From UBA1413 sp037447215 (GTDB lineage: Bacteria > Bacteroidota > Bacteroidia > Bacteroidales > Prolixibacteraceae): DNA of 64,000 bases. The position numbers and the translations under genes were made by a program. Each line of letters opens with the position of its first letter. Position 1 is the stretch's first letter. The notes beneath the pieces were generated by a model, which searched no databases, was not told the origin of the DNA, and saw only the letters and a program-made list of their open reading frames with translations. Shown here piece after piece: positions 54,610-63,925 of this stretch. The stretch spans positions 1-64,000 of the forward strand of contig JBBIHB010000011.1 of NCBI GenBank assembly GCA_037447215.1, read 5' to 3'.

Positions 54610-55614
54610 TCACATCCTGATCTCCATATCGAAATATACAAAAGAACGTGTTGGCATGTTGATAGCCCTAGGTACCCAGTCCTGATAATTCAAGGCCATT
54701 TTAATCCCCTTTATTGGGGTGTACTGCAAACCGGAAATAAGTGTTGAACCATCTGCTGAAAGTTGCCACGGTGTTATATCCCCTTCAACAATGTTCGACT
54801 TTAGCATATCGAATCGGGTAAAAAGCTGGAATTTTGGGTTAATGTTGTATTTTCCATAAACCGAATAACCGAATAAATCTTTGTCCTTCTTCAGATTGTT
54901 ATTTTGCTGATAATTGTATTCGAACACCAGATTGAAATTGTTTTTAAAGGTATAGGAAACCAGCCAAACATAAGAAAACTGACTTACTTCGTTTCTGGTA
55001 TAATCGAAATAGATCCGGTTAAGGAGCTCTTTACTGAATTGATAGGTTAGCCCAAATGCATATTTGTATTTATCATCCATTTGTAACCTTGAGAACCCTT
55101 CGCCGTTCATGACCGAAAAATCAGCTTCCAGCGAAGACAATAATTTATACCCCACCATTGCACCCAGATCTGCCGAAGGGCCTAACTTATATTCATCGGC
55201 AAACGCTTTTTTCATGTACCTGCGTTCCCATAACTGCTCCTGAAGTTTATAATGGAGTGTCGGAATCAGCCCAAACTGAATAGTAAGGTTTTCCCTTACA
55301 TATTGCCCATAAGCAAACTTAAAATAGGCGTATCTCCGCAATCTCGAAAATGGTGATACATCATCCGGGCTTCCGATGTCGAGCATGATTCGGGCTGAAT
55401 ATTCGGGACTGATAAAATGTTCGTATCCAAAATATGCCCTTACAAGTTCAATTGCCGATTCATCAGATGAAGCCGGTGATATCCCCCTATGAAAGTTGGT
55501 AAAAATTACCCCTGAAACCCTACCATAAGGTTCATTTTTTTGTGGTTCCTGTGAACAAACATCAAATGCCAGGCTGAAAAAAAGCAGAAACAAAAAAATA
55601 TTTCGAAGTATCAT
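54610..55614 (-). CDS. Outer-membrane porin-like beta-barrel protein
   Basis: A 334-residue protein; the start at 55614 (MILRNIFLFLLFFSLAFD) gives a clean signal peptide, while the 58 residues upstream in the frame are AT-rich and probably non-coding. The mature part alternates hydrophobic and polar residues in amphipathic strands, with a final aromatic strand ending MEIRM, as in outer-membrane barrels. It resembles porins of the OprO/OprP type in general pattern. It sits between the two beta-helix-type genes and is divergent from the TonB receptor. Confidence 0.72.
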   Translation of the reverse strand: MILRNIFLFLLFFSLAFDVCSQEPQKNEPYGRVSGVIFTNFHRGISPASSDESAIELVRAYFGYEHFISPEYSARIMLDIGSPDDVSPFSRLRRYAYFKFAYGQYVRENLTIQFGLIPTLHYKLQEQLWERRYMKKAFADEYKLGPSADLGAMVGYKLLSSLEADFSVMNGEGFSRLQMDDKYKYAFGLTYQFSKELLNRIYFDYTRNEVSQFSYVWLVSYTFKNNFNLVFEYNYQQNNNLKKDKDLFGYSVYGKYNINPKFQLFTRFDMLKSNIVEGDITPWQLSADGSTLISGLQYTPIKGIKMALNYQDWVPRAINMPTRSFVYFDMEIRM

Positions 55615-56042
55615 CAATGTAAAAACAATGTTTCTCAATTGTTTCCAAAGTAAAGTTATATAAACATACTGAACATGAAAAATTAACAAAAAAAGGGATA
55701 AATTAATTGAAAAAATAAGATAAATTGAGTTAAAATTTACACAACAGCTTGTAAGTGTTTGTATAACAATAAGAATACAATTCTTCATTATTGATGGGCT
55801 TTTAAAATTACCTCAGAGAAATAATATGTTTACCTGAATGGGTGGAGCAGGACACTCGAAAAAAACAAATCTGTAAGTATATCAATAACAATACGTTATG
55901 AAGTGATATCCTCATTTTTTTTTGCTAACAAAAGATTAACTTTGTAACTAATTGATTATATGTTTTATAAGTGTTGATTGGAGAAATCCTATCCTAATTC
56001 AGAATTGCCCTTTACATTGTGTTAACCTACTGATAGCTTATT
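55615..56042. other. Long divergent intergenic region between porin and TonB receptor genes
   Basis: Over 500 bases in all (to 56147) between divergent outer-membrane genes, very AT-rich. It contains an exact -7 match TAACTTTG (55937-55944, + strand) and a near match TTACTTTG on the - strand just ahead of the porin, and ends in the tandem repeat array described separately. A 12-residue frame at 55838-55876 is too short to call. No RNA gene was recognised. Confidence 0.5.
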
Positions 56043-56098
56043 TTAACACAACGGTAATTCACTGGTAATCCGCGGTTAATTGCTATTCTGTTCTTTTG
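56043..56098 (+). promoter_or_regulatory. 11-bp periodic direct-repeat array and -7 box of the TonB receptor gene
   Basis: Four copies of a (K)KTAAY core occur with TAA at 56044, 56055, 56066 and 56077, an exact 11-bp spacing (TTAAC, GGTAAT, GGTAAT, GTTAAT). This is the geometry of PhoB/OmpR-family sites, in which tandem monomers bind one face of the helix. A near-consensus -7 box, TTCTTTTG (56091-56098), follows 11 bases later, so bound regulators would replace a -33 element. The array is seen in the sequence; the regulator and signal are inferred. Confidence 0.6.
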
Positions 56099-56147
56099 CT
56101 TTCGCTAAAACTATTTTTTAAAAACACTGCAATTTTGATTGATTAAA

Positions 56148-59018
56148 ATGAAAAAATTTTTACTTCTTGTTACAATGATTTTTCCATTTACTCTCTATTC
56201 GCTTGCTCAGGGCGGTTCGATTAAAGGGAATATTGTTGACTCCAAAACCGGAGAAACATTAATCGGAACTACGGTGTTGCTGCAGGGAACCACTACCGGC
56301 ACCATTACAGATTTTGATGGGAACTATGTGATTCCCATTGTTACCCCTGGTACTTACAATGTAGTTTATTCCTTTGTTTCTTATGAAACACAGATTCTTC
56401 GCGTTCAGGTTGAGAAGGGAACAGAAACAGTTTTGAATGTTTCTCTCAGTCCGGCTTCACTTGATATTGGCGAAGTGCAGGTTATTGCCCAAAGGCGCAC
56501 TGATTCGGATATCTCTCTTCTGAACACACTTAAATCGGGAAATCTTATTGTAACTGGTATTACAGCCCAGCAAATTTCACGCAGTCAGGATTCTGATGCG
56601 GCCGAAGTGGTTCGTCGTGTTCCGGGAATTACCATTTCCGATGGGCGTTTCGTGATAGTTCGGGGGTTAATTGAACGTTACAACTCGGTAATGTTGAATA
56701 ATGCTACAGCCCCAAGTTTCGAAGCCGACAAACGCGCTTTTTCGTTCGATGCCATTCCCAGCGGATTGATTGATAATATACTTATTTATAAAAGTCCTGC
56801 ACCTGAACTTCCAGGCGATTTTGCCGGTGCTGCTATTGATGTGCAGACCAAAAGTGCCGCTGACCTTAACCGGTTCAGCATTTCATATGGTGCCCGTTAC
56901 ACAGAGAATGCAACCTTCAATCAGGATTTTCAAACACACCAGGGAAGCAAAACCGATTGGTTAGGGTTTGATAATGGTTACAGAAATATTCCGGATGGTA
57001 TCCCTTCCGACATCGAATTAAAGGAACTGTATCTATGGCCCAATGCACAGGTTTATCTTGAAAGGTCAAAGGAAATTACCAGGCTTTCGGAACTTTTCCC
57101 CAACAACTGGGAAACAACCATGAAAACCCCTCTTCCCGACCAAAGCATTTCGGCAAACCTGCAACGCCGTTTTTTGATTGGAAAAATTTCGGTTGGAAAT
57201 ATTACTTCGCTAAACTACAACAGTTCATCCAGTTATAATAAAGTTGGGCGAAGAGAATTTCAGGGATGGGACGATGTCCAGGGGCGTATTGTTGAAAATT
57301 TCGATTTTAATGACTTGCGTTCCAAAGAAGAGAATAAAATAAGCCTGATACATAACTGGAACTTCATTTACGGGAAAAACCAAAAACTCGAAGTACGTAA
57401 TTTTTTGAATCAGAATGGAACAAAAAATACTTCACAACGCGATGGTGTAAACTATTACAATGTGGAGACCCTTCGTATGTTCGATCATCGGTATGAAAGC
57501 CGGATTATTTATTCGGGTCAGCTGGCCGGAAAACAAAGCCTCAATCATGATAAAACACATTTCGACTGGATGCTCGGTTATTCTTATACCAGCAATGACC
57601 AACCCGACAATAAAAGGTTAATGTATGTCTTGAATAAAACGGAGGGTAGCGATCGAATGGGCCAGTATGCTTTGAGGCTGCAAAACATACCCAATGTTTA
57701 TCTTGCAGGCCGTATGTGGATTGATATGGACGAAAATGTTTATAATGCCAAGTTTGATTTTGACCATAACTTTACTTTGTTTGGTTCAGAAAATTTCTGG
57801 CAGCTGAAATCCGGATATTTCCATGAATTGAAGGATAGATCGTTAAAAAGCCGATTAATTGGTGTTGTAGCAGTTAGAAACCCACCGGATATATTTTACA
57901 ATTCCATTTCAGAAATTTTCAGCCCTGAGAACTTTTATTTCGATCCGAATGTCCCACCCCGCCAGCATGGTCTTTCTTACCGGGATAATACAAGGGCTAA
58001 AGACAGTTACGACGCTACCGATAATTTAATGGCCGGATATCTTGCCCTGAATATCCCAATAACAAAAAAATTAAACCTTTATGGTGGAGCAAGGGTCGAA
58101 AAATTCGACCGGGTAATTACCAATTTTTTCGAGAAAACAGGAGATACGGATAATATGGATATAACCCGCGACACTACAGATATTTTCCTTTCTGCCAATA
58201 TAACCTATAACATCAATGAAAAAAACCTTTTCCGTTTATCCTATGGTCAAACAGTAAACCGCCCCGAATTTCGTGAAATCTCAAATTTCGACTATCAGGA
58301 TTTTGAATTGTTCGCTGTTGTACACGGAAACCCAGAACTTCAGAACTCCTATGTAAAGAACTATGATCTACGTTATGAATGGTATCCCGATTTTGGGGAA
58401 ATAATATCGCTGGCAGCTTTTTATAAAGATTTTACCGACCCAATTGAGTTATTTCAGATTCCTGCTGGTTCCACATTCGATTATAAACCTTTCAACACCG
58501 AAAAAGCATATAGCGCAGGTCTCGAACTCGATATAAGAAAACGATTTGCCGGGTTTGAAAATCAATACGGATTTTTCAGGTTTTTAAAAGATGTAACCGT
58601 AGTATTCAATACTTCATTTATTAAGAGTGAAATAAATACTGAAAAACAAGGCTTTGCCCGCGACAGTGTCCGTATTATGCAAGGACAATCACCTTGGATT
58701 GTCAATCTGGGTATGTTTTATAACAACACTGAATCCAAATTTACAGCAAGTATCAGTTACAACAACGTCGGAAAAAGGATAGCTTTTGTAGGTACACCCA
58801 ATAACCCTCATACCTGGGAGTTATCGAGAAATTCGCTTGACTTCACGCTGCAAAAAGGAATTGGCGAAAAGCTTCAGGTAAAAGGCGGCGTTAAGGATAT
58901 TTTGAATGAACCTATACGAAATGTTCAATATCATGGCCCCAACGAGGACAAAATCGGATATGCATTGAGATACATCCCAAATAGGCAATTTTCAATTAGC
59001 CTGGTTTGGATACTTTAA
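56148..59018 (+). CDS. TonB-dependent outer-membrane receptor
   Basis: A 956-residue receptor (start at ATG 56148; the TTG at 56139 is less likely). Signal peptide 1-21, then a carboxypeptidase-regulatory-like domain (about 22-105, GNIVDSKTGETLIGTTVLLQGT), a plug domain (about 130-230, with VVRRVPGITISDGRFVIVRGL and LPGDFAGAAIDVQT) and a 22-strand barrel ending FSISLVWIL. It imports a ligand across the outer membrane with TonB energy. No SusD partner is present. The following gene encodes a T9SS beta-helix protein 39 bases downstream, so they form an operon. The ligand is unknown. Confidence 0.92.
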   Translation: MKKFLLLVTMIFPFTLYSLAQGGSIKGNIVDSKTGETLIGTTVLLQGTTTGTITDFDGNYVIPIVTPGTYNVVYSFVSYETQILRVQVEKGTETVLNVSLSPASLDIGEVQVIAQRRTDSDISLLNTLKSGNLIVTGITAQQISRSQDSDAAEVVRRVPGITISDGRFVIVRGLIERYNSVMLNNATAPSFEADKRAFSFDAIPSGLIDNILIYKSPAPELPGDFAGAAIDVQTKSAADLNRFSISYGARYTENATFNQDFQTHQGSKTDWLGFDNGYRNIPDGIPSDIELKELYLWPNAQVYLERSKEITRLSELFPNNWETTMKTPLPDQSISANLQRRFLIGKISVGNITSLNYNSSSSYNKVGRREFQGWDDVQGRIVENFDFNDLRSKEENKISLIHNWNFIYGKNQKLEVRNFLNQNGTKNTSQRDGVNYYNVETLRMFDHRYESRIIYSGQLAGKQSLNHDKTHFDWMLGYSYTSNDQPDNKRLMYVLNKTEGSDRMGQYALRLQNIPNVYLAGRMWIDMDENVYNAKFDFDHNFTLFGSENFWQLKSGYFHELKDRSLKSRLIGVVAVRNPPDIFYNSISEIFSPENFYFDPNVPPRQHGLSYRDNTRAKDSYDATDNLMAGYLALNIPITKKLNLYGGARVEKFDRVITNFFEKTGDTDNMDITRDTTDIFLSANITYNINEKNLFRLSYGQTVNRPEFREISNFDYQDFELFAVVHGNPELQNSYVKNYDLRYEWYPDFGEIISLAAFYKDFTDPIELFQIPAGSTFDYKPFNTEKAYSAGLELDIRKRFAGFENQYGFFRFLKDVTVVFNTSFIKSEINTEKQGFARDSVRIMQGQSPWIVNLGMFYNNTESKFTASISYNNVGKRIAFVGTPNNPHTWELSRNSLDFTLQKGIGEKLQVKGGVKDILNEPIRNVQYHGPNEDKIGYALRYIPNRQFSISLVWIL

Positions 59019-59057
59019 AAATGAGGATGAAAAATTAGAAATTTAAATTTAATTGTT

Positions 59058-60692
59058 ATGAAAAAGATTTTACTTCTTATTGTTGCAATCTTGATGATTG
59101 TTGCCGGAATATCGGCCCAATCTATCAATGACAATTTTTTTGAAAAAGTTAATTATGTAGGCGCCTTCGACGGCGTAATAGACTGGACCAAAGGCTGGGC
59201 CGAATGGTCCCCGGTAAATGCAAATTACCCGGAACCTACCATAACCAAAGGGAACGGACAATTCACACGTGCCGGAGGTACACACATCACAACCAACGAA
59301 ACTTGGTCGGGAGTTATCAGGCTCAATGGATGGGTATATGTTGACCAGGGTGTAACGCTTACCATCGAACCCGGAACCATAATCCGCGGTACTGAAAAAA
59401 GTGTACTTTCTATAGAACGCGGCGCAAAAATTATGGCAGTTGGTACCCCCGACAAACCCATTGTATTTACCTCAGCTCAAGGTGTTGGTTTCCGCGGACC
59501 ATCCGACTGGGCCGGTGTTGTAATCAATGGAAATGCCCCGAATAACCTTCCCGGTAGAGAAGGTATCACAGAAGGTGGGATCGGCTCACCATATGGAGGT
59601 AATGACCCTCAGGATGATTCAGGTGCTTTTGTTTACGTGCGTATTGAATTTCCTGGTTTCGAAGTTGCTACTGGCAGCGAAGTAAACGGACTTACCCTTA
59701 ATTCAGTAGGAAATAAAACACGCCTCGAATATGTACAGGTTTCTTACTCAGGCGATGATGGTTTTGAATTCTTTGGAGGAACTGTAAATGGCAAATACCT
59801 GATTTCGTACAAAACCGAAGATGACGATTTCGACACCGATAACGGGTACAGTGGAATGGTGCAGTTTGGTCTGATCCTGAGAGATCCGGAGATTGTGGAT
59901 ACCGACACGGCCAACGGTTTTGAGTCGGATAACGACCGCGACGGCAGCAACACTACGCCGATAACCAAAGCTATTTTCAGCAACATTAGTGGTTTTGGTG
60001 CAGCCAAAGACCTCGCGTCATACAATGCACTTCCGCAAAACCATAAAGAAGGTGCTGCCGTGCGCATACGCCGCAACAGCCGCATACAGGTTTACAACTC
60101 GTTGTTCTTAGGCTGGGGCCGTGGCGTACGTCTCGAATCATCGGGGACACACAATGCAGCCCAGTCAGACGAACTGACCATCAGGAATACCATAATCGGC
60201 GGCGTATTCGGAAATAAATTCCAGACCGACAATTCAGTTCTCTCGGCAGCTCAACTGGAGACATGGTTCCTTGCTACTGAACGCAAGAACAAGATGCTCA
60301 CCATTATGGCAGATGCCAAAATTACAAACCCGTTCAACCTTACCAATCCCAATTTCCAACCCATGGCTGGTTCTCCGATATTCAATGCTTCATACTGGGG
60401 AACTACTTCAGTGAGCAATGTTTCTTCGGTATTTGCAGAAGGTTTGGTTAAGAATTATCCGAATCCTTTCCCGGGCAGGACGAACATTGAAATCACCCTC
60501 GAAAAGGAAACTTTTGTTAAAGTAACAGTGTACAACCTTGCCGGTGCAGCAGTTGCCGAACTTCATAACGGAAACCTTTACCGAGGTAGCAACCGCATTG
60601 ATTTTGACGCATCAAACCTGCCTAATGGAATGTACCTTGCAAGGGTTATGATGGGTAACGAAGTACAAACCCTGAAAATGATCAGGGAATAA
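59058..60692 (+). CDS. T9SS-secreted beta-helix-like protein, paralogue of the neighbouring lipoprotein
   Basis: A 544-residue secreted protein with a signal peptide (1-20, cleavage after ISA). It shares with the 53134-54456 lipoprotein the blocks VDQGVTLTIEPGTIIRG, RGAKIMAVGTPDKPIVFTSA, GVVINGNAPNNLPG, YGGNDPQDDSGAFVYVRI and SGDDGFEFFGGTVNGKYL. A T9SS type A tail (YPNPFPGRTNIEI...MYLARVMMGNE) ends it. Proteins of this type are often misannotated as transporters. The likely location is the cell surface, and the gene follows the TonB receptor by 39 bases, so it may bind or process that receptor's ligand (inference). Confidence 0.83.
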   Translation: MKKILLLIVAILMIVAGISAQSINDNFFEKVNYVGAFDGVIDWTKGWAEWSPVNANYPEPTITKGNGQFTRAGGTHITTNETWSGVIRLNGWVYVDQGVTLTIEPGTIIRGTEKSVLSIERGAKIMAVGTPDKPIVFTSAQGVGFRGPSDWAGVVINGNAPNNLPGREGITEGGIGSPYGGNDPQDDSGAFVYVRIEFPGFEVATGSEVNGLTLNSVGNKTRLEYVQVSYSGDDGFEFFGGTVNGKYLISYKTEDDDFDTDNGYSGMVQFGLILRDPEIVDTDTANGFESDNDRDGSNTTPITKAIFSNISGFGAAKDLASYNALPQNHKEGAAVRIRRNSRIQVYNSLFLGWGRGVRLESSGTHNAAQSDELTIRNTIIGGVFGNKFQTDNSVLSAAQLETWFLATERKNKMLTIMADAKITNPFNLTNPNFQPMAGSPIFNASYWGTTSVSNVSSVFAEGLVKNYPNPFPGRTNIEITLEKETFVKVTVYNLAGAAVAELHNGNLYRGSNRIDFDASNLPNGMYLARVMMGNEVQTLKMIRE

Positions 60693-60747
60693 CCATACTT
60701 TATTCTTTCGCAGTGTTTTCAGCTAACCGGGCTCTTATCCGGTTGTA

Positions 60748-60775
60748 AAAATCCCGGCTCCGGCCGGGGTTTTTT
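60748..60775 (+). terminator. Rho-independent terminator of the TonB receptor/beta-helix operon
   Basis: A stem of CCCGGC (60753-60758) with GCCGGG (60763-60768), extended by A-T pairs on both sides, a TCCG tetraloop, and a T run at 60770-60775. It lies 56 bases after the stop of the secreted beta-helix protein gene. Confidence 0.88.
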
Positions 60776-60870
60776 ATCCTATTTTCGGGATTAAAAGTAG
60801 GTTTTGCAGTCGAAAGCACCCTTAATGTAAAAATAATATTAACTAAACATTAATATTTTGAATTAATTGT

Positions 60871-60878
60871 TAATTTTG
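60871..60878 (+). promoter_or_regulatory. -7 promoter element of the MORN-like gene
   Basis: TAATTTTG matches TAnnTTTG exactly and ends 44 bases before the ATG at 60923, leaving a leader long enough for the Shine-Dalgarno-like site below. Confidence 0.5.
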
Positions 60879-60907
60879 CGTTAATAAATATATGGATTAT
60901 CATTGAT

Positions 60908-60917
60908 GGAAGGAGGT
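60908..60917 (+). promoter_or_regulatory. Shine-Dalgarno-like ribosome binding site
   Basis: GGAAGGAGGT lies five bases upstream of the ATG at 60923, an almost full match to the anti-SD. It is unusual because the other genes in this window lack such sites, as is normal in Bacteroidetes. Confidence 0.6.
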
Positions 60918-60922
60918 TTGCC

Positions 60923-61381
60923 ATGAAGAGGACATTTTTTGTATTTGGATTTGTTTTTGCCCTGTTTTTTTTTGCTAAAGGTCAGGAAATAAAGGAAATA
61001 GACGGGCTTTTTTATTCTGGTCAAAAACCCTTTACAGGTACTTCATTTTCCTATTTTAATAATGGTTCTGTTAAAATGGAATCATCGTATAAAAATGGAA
61101 TGAAGGATGGCCAGTTTAAGCTCAATTTTGAAAATGGCAAACTTAGCGAAATCCGGTCTTATAAAAACAATGAAATGCATGGGACCTGGATTACCTGGAA
61201 TGAAAGGGGGATAAAAATCGGGGAAGCCAATTACTTCGAAGGTAAAAAACATGGAAAATGGTTTATCTGGGACGAAAATGGACATCTGGTTTATGAAATG
61301 AACTATCAGGATGGGGAACGTTCTGGAACTTGGAGAAAATTCGATCCTGATGGGAACCTGCTTAGTTCAAGGGATTTTTAA
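60923..61381 (+). CDS. Secreted MORN-repeat protein
   Basis: A 152-residue protein with a signal peptide (1-20). Five MORN-like units follow, of the form YKNGMKDGQFKLNFENGKL, YKNNEMHGTWITWNERG, YFEGKKHGKWFIWDENG and YQDGERSGTWRKFDPDG. The repeats form a beta-hairpin ladder, and similar short proteins are widespread in Bacteroidetes (some annotated as YwqK-family antitoxins) with no proven role. It stands alone, with its own promoter and terminator. A role in contact with membranes or other proteins is possible, not shown. Confidence 0.78.
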   Translation: MKRTFFVFGFVFALFFFAKGQEIKEIDGLFYSGQKPFTGTSFSYFNNGSVKMESSYKNGMKDGQFKLNFENGKLSEIRSYKNNEMHGTWITWNERGIKIGEANYFEGKKHGKWFIWDENGHLVYEMNYQDGERSGTWRKFDPDGNLLSSRDF

Positions 61382-61402
61382 GACGTATCGAAGGAACATA
61401 TT

Positions 61403-61434
61403 AAAAAGAGGCGCCATTTGGTGCCTCTTTTTTT
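61403..61434 (+). terminator. Rho-independent terminator of the MORN-like gene
   Basis: AAAGAGGCGCC (61405-61415) pairs with GGTGCCTCTTT (61420-61430) with a 4-base loop and one G-U, followed by a T run. It lies 24 bases after the stop. A second, smaller hairpin, GGCTC-CTTA-GAGCC, is at 61466-61479. The rest of the 61382-61693 gap holds no gene. Confidence 0.87.
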
Positions 61435-61693
61435 ATCGGGTTATTCACTACACTGAAACAAAAAAGGCTCCTTAGAGCCAGTTTTTGTGGGGAGGTTTGA
61501 ACATCTTACCATGGGTAACAGTGAAAAAGGAAAGACCCTCTTCGAGATTTATTCAGGTACGTCCAAATTTTAACCCGAAAATTCTTTGCAATAATATCTC
61601 AATAAAATAATTTCATTGTTTCAAAATGATACATATCTTCACAATATCGAAAAAATTTACGATATTGCAATAAATTATAAATTGTAGATAACT

Positions 61694-62857
61694 GTGATTC
61701 AGGCTATAGCTGTTCTTACACCTCTGTATGTTTGCGGTTTTTGGTCACTTGTTTTTTTAAACTCACCAAGTAAAAGAAACAGAGCACGCCATTTTTTAGG
61801 CTTTTTTATGGCTATAGCTTTTCTTTTATACCTTGGACATTCCCTGTTTTTTATTGGCAAATTTGATGTCTACATCCAATACGATCCGGTTTATATTGCC
61901 TCTTCCATGTTGGTTTATCCCATGTATTACCAGTATATCAGGCTTTTAACTGTTGATACCCGTTGGCAGGCCAAATATATTCTTCATTATCTTCCGGCTG
62001 TTTTTGCCGGAAGTGCCTCATTAATCCTTCATTATCGGTTCACTCAGTCCCCGCAAATGGATATTGAAACTTACTTCAGGGAGAGCTACCTTTTTTCGTT
62101 TGATCAAAAAAGTCAGTTTTTCTGGAACAGGATTTTATATGCTTTACAACGAACCGTTTTTGCGCTTCAGGTTACAATATATGTTATTGCCGGATACGTT
62201 CTGATCCGAAAATACCGGGATCGTTTGCTGAATTACTACACTAATCAGGAAAACCGTAGCATGCGGTGGGTGAATTTCGTATTTCTTTCTCTTGCGGGCA
62301 TGGCTTTTCTGAGTTTAATCTTTAATATTATTGGGAAGTTTGCTTTTCTTCATAATAATCAAACCTTACTGATTCCCTCATTGCTTTTTTCAGGAATGCT
62401 TTTTATTCTGGGGTACCTTGCAAATGGCCAGAACCAGATTATCAGGGAAATTGAACTTGCAGATGAAAATGAATCCTTTATAACCGTAAACCCGCATTTC
62501 AGGCAGGATCAATTAGATATGAAGTTGCGCGAATTATTTGAAAAAGATAAATTGCACCTGAATTCGGACCTGAAAATCTGGGACATAACAGCAAAACTTG
62601 GAACCAACCGAACCTATTTGTCAAACTTTATCAATAAGCAATATAGGGTAAACTTCTCAATGTTTGTTAACCGATACAGGGTCGAAGAGGCAAAAGCATT
62701 ACTTGCCGAAAATGAGGGAAGTTTATATTCCCTCGAAGTTATCGGGGAGAAATGTGGATTTGGTTCATACAACAATTTTATCCGGGTTTTTCGTGAACTG
62801 GAAAACCTGACACCCGGACGCTATCGAGATGGAATAAAGGGCGGTCATAAAAATTAA
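61694..62857 (+). CDS. Membrane-anchored AraC-family transcriptional regulator
   Basis: A 387-residue protein with a GTG start; an in-frame TAG lies three codons upstream, so no earlier start exists. About seven membrane segments fill residues 1-260 (FWSLVFLNSP, FLGFFMAIAFLLYLGHSLF, YILHYLPAVFAG and others), followed by an AraC-type double helix-turn-helix (about 285-385, IWDITAKLGTNRTYLSNFINKQY, then EVIGEKCGFGSYNNFIRVFREL). Such fusions in Bacteroidetes sense an unknown signal at the membrane and bind DNA. The adjacent sugar-isomerase-like gene is convergent. Confidence 0.88.
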   Translation: MIQAIAVLTPLYVCGFWSLVFLNSPSKRNRARHFLGFFMAIAFLLYLGHSLFFIGKFDVYIQYDPVYIASSMLVYPMYYQYIRLLTVDTRWQAKYILHYLPAVFAGSASLILHYRFTQSPQMDIETYFRESYLFSFDQKSQFFWNRILYALQRTVFALQVTIYVIAGYVLIRKYRDRLLNYYTNQENRSMRWVNFVFLSLAGMAFLSLIFNIIGKFAFLHNNQTLLIPSLLFSGMLFILGYLANGQNQIIREIELADENESFITVNPHFRQDQLDMKLRELFEKDKLHLNSDLKIWDITAKLGTNRTYLSNFINKQYRVNFSMFVNRYRVEEAKALLAENEGSLYSLEVIGEKCGFGSYNNFIRVFRELENLTPGRYRDGIKGGHKN

Positions 62858-62910
62858 AAGGAACATCCCTAATATACGGATGCCCCTCTAATACGATCAG
62901 TATTTCATTT

Positions 62911-63837
62911 TTACAAGAATGCATCAACTTTGCGATAGGCTTCAATCAAAGCCAATTCGCCAGCTTTTCCCTGCTGGCTTTTACCATGTTCCATACACAA
63001 TACACCTTTATAACCCTTACTGTGGATGTGTTTGAATATGTTCAGGTAGTTGATTTCCCCGGTTGTAGGCTCCCTTCTTCCCGGATTGTCACCAATATGG
63101 AATGCCGCAATATATTCCCATGCCATATTTATGTTCGGAATAATATTACCTTCGGTAATCTGTTGATGGTATATGTCGTTTACAATTCTGCAGCTTGGAT
63201 GATTAACTGCTTTGCAGATCATATAAGTCTGGGGAATGGTGGTCAGGAACAATCCGGGGTGATCAGTATGGGCATTCAGTGGTTCCATCACCAGAACAAT
63301 CCCCTCTTTGCCGACAATATCGCAGCACATCCGCATAGCATCAATCACATTGGCGGTCTGGTAATCCCATGCCAGTTTTTCATCATAACGACCTGGTACA
63401 ACAAGTGCCTGTTTTACATTTGTCCTTTTGGCAAGCTCAACAGCATCGTTCATCCGTTTTTTCAGCATTTCCATTATCTCGGGATCACGGGTAACCATCG
63501 ATTTTACTCCAAAATCGGCATACAATACATAGGGCCCCATATCCATATTCCTGCGGGCAAGTTCTGAAACAATTTTCTCCTGTAGGGCAGGTTCTTTTCC
63601 CATAAAACCATTGTCGAATATCGCCCTGAACCCTTGGTCGTGGATAAACCTGATCTGGTCTATCGGATCGTTGCCTGCATGTTCCCTGAACATTCCGAAA
63701 CCGGGGGCATACTTAAGATTGTATTGGGCCGGATTGGATGTTTTTAACCCGGATGCAACTGCCGAAACCGGATTCGCAATTCCAGCTATGGCTACACTGC
63801 CAAGAGCAGTATTTTTAAAAAAAATTCTTCGATTCAT
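62911..63837 (-). CDS. Tat-exported xylose isomerase-like TIM-barrel protein
   Basis: A 308-residue protein. The N terminus MNRRIFFKNTALGSVAIAGIA is a twin-arginine-type signal. The rest is an AP endonuclease 2/xylose isomerase-like TIM barrel related to hydroxypyruvate isomerase, with metal-ligand candidates in MEPLNAH, VNDIYHQQ, HIGDNPGR and CMEHGKS. Members isomerise or epimerise small sugars. Here it is probably periplasmic, which is odd for a central-metabolism isomerase but common in Bacteroidetes. It is convergent with the AraC regulator gene. Confidence 0.85.
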   Translation of the reverse strand: MNRRIFFKNTALGSVAIAGIANPVSAVASGLKTSNPAQYNLKYAPGFGMFREHAGNDPIDQIRFIHDQGFRAIFDNGFMGKEPALQEKIVSELARRNMDMGPYVLYADFGVKSMVTRDPEIMEMLKKRMNDAVELAKRTNVKQALVVPGRYDEKLAWDYQTANVIDAMRMCCDIVGKEGIVLVMEPLNAHTDHPGLFLTTIPQTYMICKAVNHPSCRIVNDIYHQQITEGNIIPNINMAWEYIAAFHIGDNPGRREPTTGEINYLNIFKHIHSKGYKGVLCMEHGKSQQGKAGELALIEAYRKVDAFL

Positions 63838-63925
63838 AAATCCTAATTCTATTATTTTATTGACTGACTGTTCGAAACACTAAAAATACAAATTGATTTT
63901 TAATTTTTGTGCGTCACTTTATTAT

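Noticed and set aside
55838..55876. A 12-codon ORF (MGGAGHSKK...) in the porin/TonB receptor gap
   Set aside because: Too short, no codon run or hairpin linked to it, unlike the tyrA leader; probably chance.
61466..61479. Second hairpin (GGCTC-CTTA-GAGCC) after the MORN-like gene terminator
   Set aside because: Only 5 bp of perfect stem and no gene assigned to end there; recorded but not called as a separate terminator.
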